Positions 8,559 through 9,364 of a stretch of 9,364 nt of DNA are shown one piece after another. Made by a program: the position numbers and the translations under genes. The notes under the pieces were generated by a model, which did no database searches, had not been told where the DNA came from, and was given only the letters and a program-made list of their open reading frames with translations. Origin of the DNA: Caldilineaceae bacterium. Lineage in GTDB: Bacteria; Chloroflexota; Anaerolineae; Caldilineales; Caldilineaceae. The first letter of the stretch is position 1; every line of letters begins with the position of its first letter. Location of the stretch: the NCBI GenBank assembly GCA_026645635.1, contig JAPKMV010000091.1:1-9364 (forward strand), given 5' to 3'.

Positions 8559-8710
8559 AGAGACTGTTTGTAAAGCCGCCTATTTCAACGCAGGGGCGCA
8601 AAGATGTAGAGAAACGCAGAGAACGCATCGGTAAAACTGCTCTGTTTTTTCTCTGCGAACCTCTGCGTCTCCGCGACTCTGCGTCAAACGGACCTTTATA
8701 AACAGCGTCT
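8559..8710. repeat. palindromic MITE/REP-like element, copy 2
   Basis: A noncoding element of about 152 bases. Its left end AGAGACTGTTTGTAAA (8559-8574) and the complement of 8695-8710 agree at 13 of 16 positions. Internal arms of CGCAGAG/CTCTGCG type allow it to fold. The middle (about 8620-8650) differs in sequence and length from copy 1 at 3250-3392, while the outer parts are conserved. It carries no gene or transposase. It ends 12 bases before the stop codon of the metallophosphoesterase gene and starts 72 bases upstream of the HD gene; the rest of that spacer holds no clear promoter. Confidence 0.82.
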
Positions 8711-8722
8711 TTGCATTGCGCG

Positions 8723-9364
8723 CTATTCGTGGGCAAAGGGTTCCAGTTCCAGAATTTTGTACGGGTAGGCGTTGATGACCGTCGTCTCCAAATATTGGGT
8801 TCGCGTCACCACGTCACGGCGGTAGAGATGAATGTGGCCGTGGAGCAGATAGCGCGGCTTGAACCAACGCATCAAACGCAGAAAACTCTTGAACCCCTGA
8901 TGCGGCAAGTCGTCCTGGTCGTGAATCTTCCAGGGCGGCGAGTGCGCCACCAACACGTCGAGGTAGCGGCCGTAGCGGGCGCGATTCACCATCAACTTGG
9001 GCGCCAGCCGCAGCACGTTCATCAACATCTCCGACTGAGTGTACTGATACTCCGGCGCGCTGTTGTAGCGGATCGATCCTTCCAGCCCGGCGAGCAGCAG
9101 ATCACCCTCTTTCACCGCCTTCATGTGAAGGTTGACCGCACCGAGCGGCTCGGACATCTGCTTCCATTGGTCGCCGGTGCCGGCGTGATATTCCACCGTG
9201 CGCGCATGGTTGCCATGCACATAGTATGTGGGCCGGCCGAGCATCGACATGATGAATTCGATGTAATAGTGCGGCAGATCGCCGCAACTAATCACCAGAT
9301 CGATTTCGCCCACGTGACGTTTGATGCCGGCGCTGTAGAGGATCGGCTCCACCTTGTCGCAAAC
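8723..9364 (-). CDS. metallophosphoesterase family protein, N-terminus beyond window
   Basis: Calcineurin-like metallophosphoesterase of unknown substrate. The frame is open to the right edge; the visible part begins [17 protein letters not shown], so the true start lies outside and the GTG at 9352 is internal. About 213 residues are visible. Metal-site motifs in order are VCDK (first aspartate, without the usual DxH histidine), CGDLP, VHGNHA, VAHSPPW and LHGHIH. The GNH motif ends in Ala where most members have Asp or Glu. The family ending [16 protein letters not shown] is intact and the stop is TAG at 8723-8725. The DxVEPILYS opening and the [16 protein letters not shown] stretch suit a Chloroflexota-type subfamily, from memory of related proteins. 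The gene is followed directly by the palindromic element at 8559-8710. Confidence 0.88.
   Translation of the reverse strand, partial: VCDKVEPILYSAGIKRHVGEIDLVISCGDLPHYYIEFIMSMLGRPTYYVHGNHARTVEYHAGTGDQWKQMSEPLGAVNLHMKAVKEGDLLLAGLEGSIRYNSAPEYQYTQSEMLMNVLRLAPKLMVNRARYGRYLDVLVAHSPPWKIHDQDDLPHQGFKSFLRLMRWFKPRYLLHGHIHLYRRDVVTRTQYLETTVINAYPYKILELEPFAHE

Overview
The window looks like ordinary chromosome from a GC-rich bacterium, most likely a member of Chloroflexota (Caldilineales/Anaerolineae type). I infer this from the strongly GC-ending codons, Pro/Thr/Ala-rich linkers behind membrane anchors, a Tat signal combined with a lipobox on MsrP, and the style of the phasin-like and metallophosphoesterase genes. 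I could not check the lineage by a search. No mobile gene, rRNA, tRNA or CRISPR array was seen.

Layout. Plus strand: a ComEA-like DNA-binding competence protein (its frame runs open to the left edge), then a phasin-like coiled-coil protein. Behind the phasin gene is a large, nearly perfect hairpin built from AATCTCC-type heptamers. It sits exactly between two convergent genes. Minus strand, read right to left from 5596: msrP, msrQ, a previously easily missed 59-codon secreted or membrane mini-protein, and a large lipoprotein with a PQQ-type sugar dehydrogenase propeller. A DUF2231 four-helix membrane protein is divergent from msrP. It converges with, and almost touches, rimO. rimO is translationally coupled to an upstream HD-domain hydrolase. 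At the right edge a metallophosphoesterase gene runs out of the window.

How the genes relate. MsrP (molybdopterin) and MsrQ (heme b) form the MsrPQ system that repairs methionine sulfoxide in extracytoplasmic proteins. RimO is the radical-SAM enzyme that methylthiolates ribosomal protein S12. The remaining genes look like independent housekeeping or accessory functions.

The least explained material is noncoding. Two copies of a roughly 145-150 bp imperfect palindrome with matching terminal inverted repeats (3250-3392 and 8559-8710) each abut the 3' end of a minus-strand gene. A degenerate relative lies between msrP and the DUF2231 gene. The AATCTCC hairpin is a second, unrelated palindrome family. 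I saw no convincing new multi-gene system.
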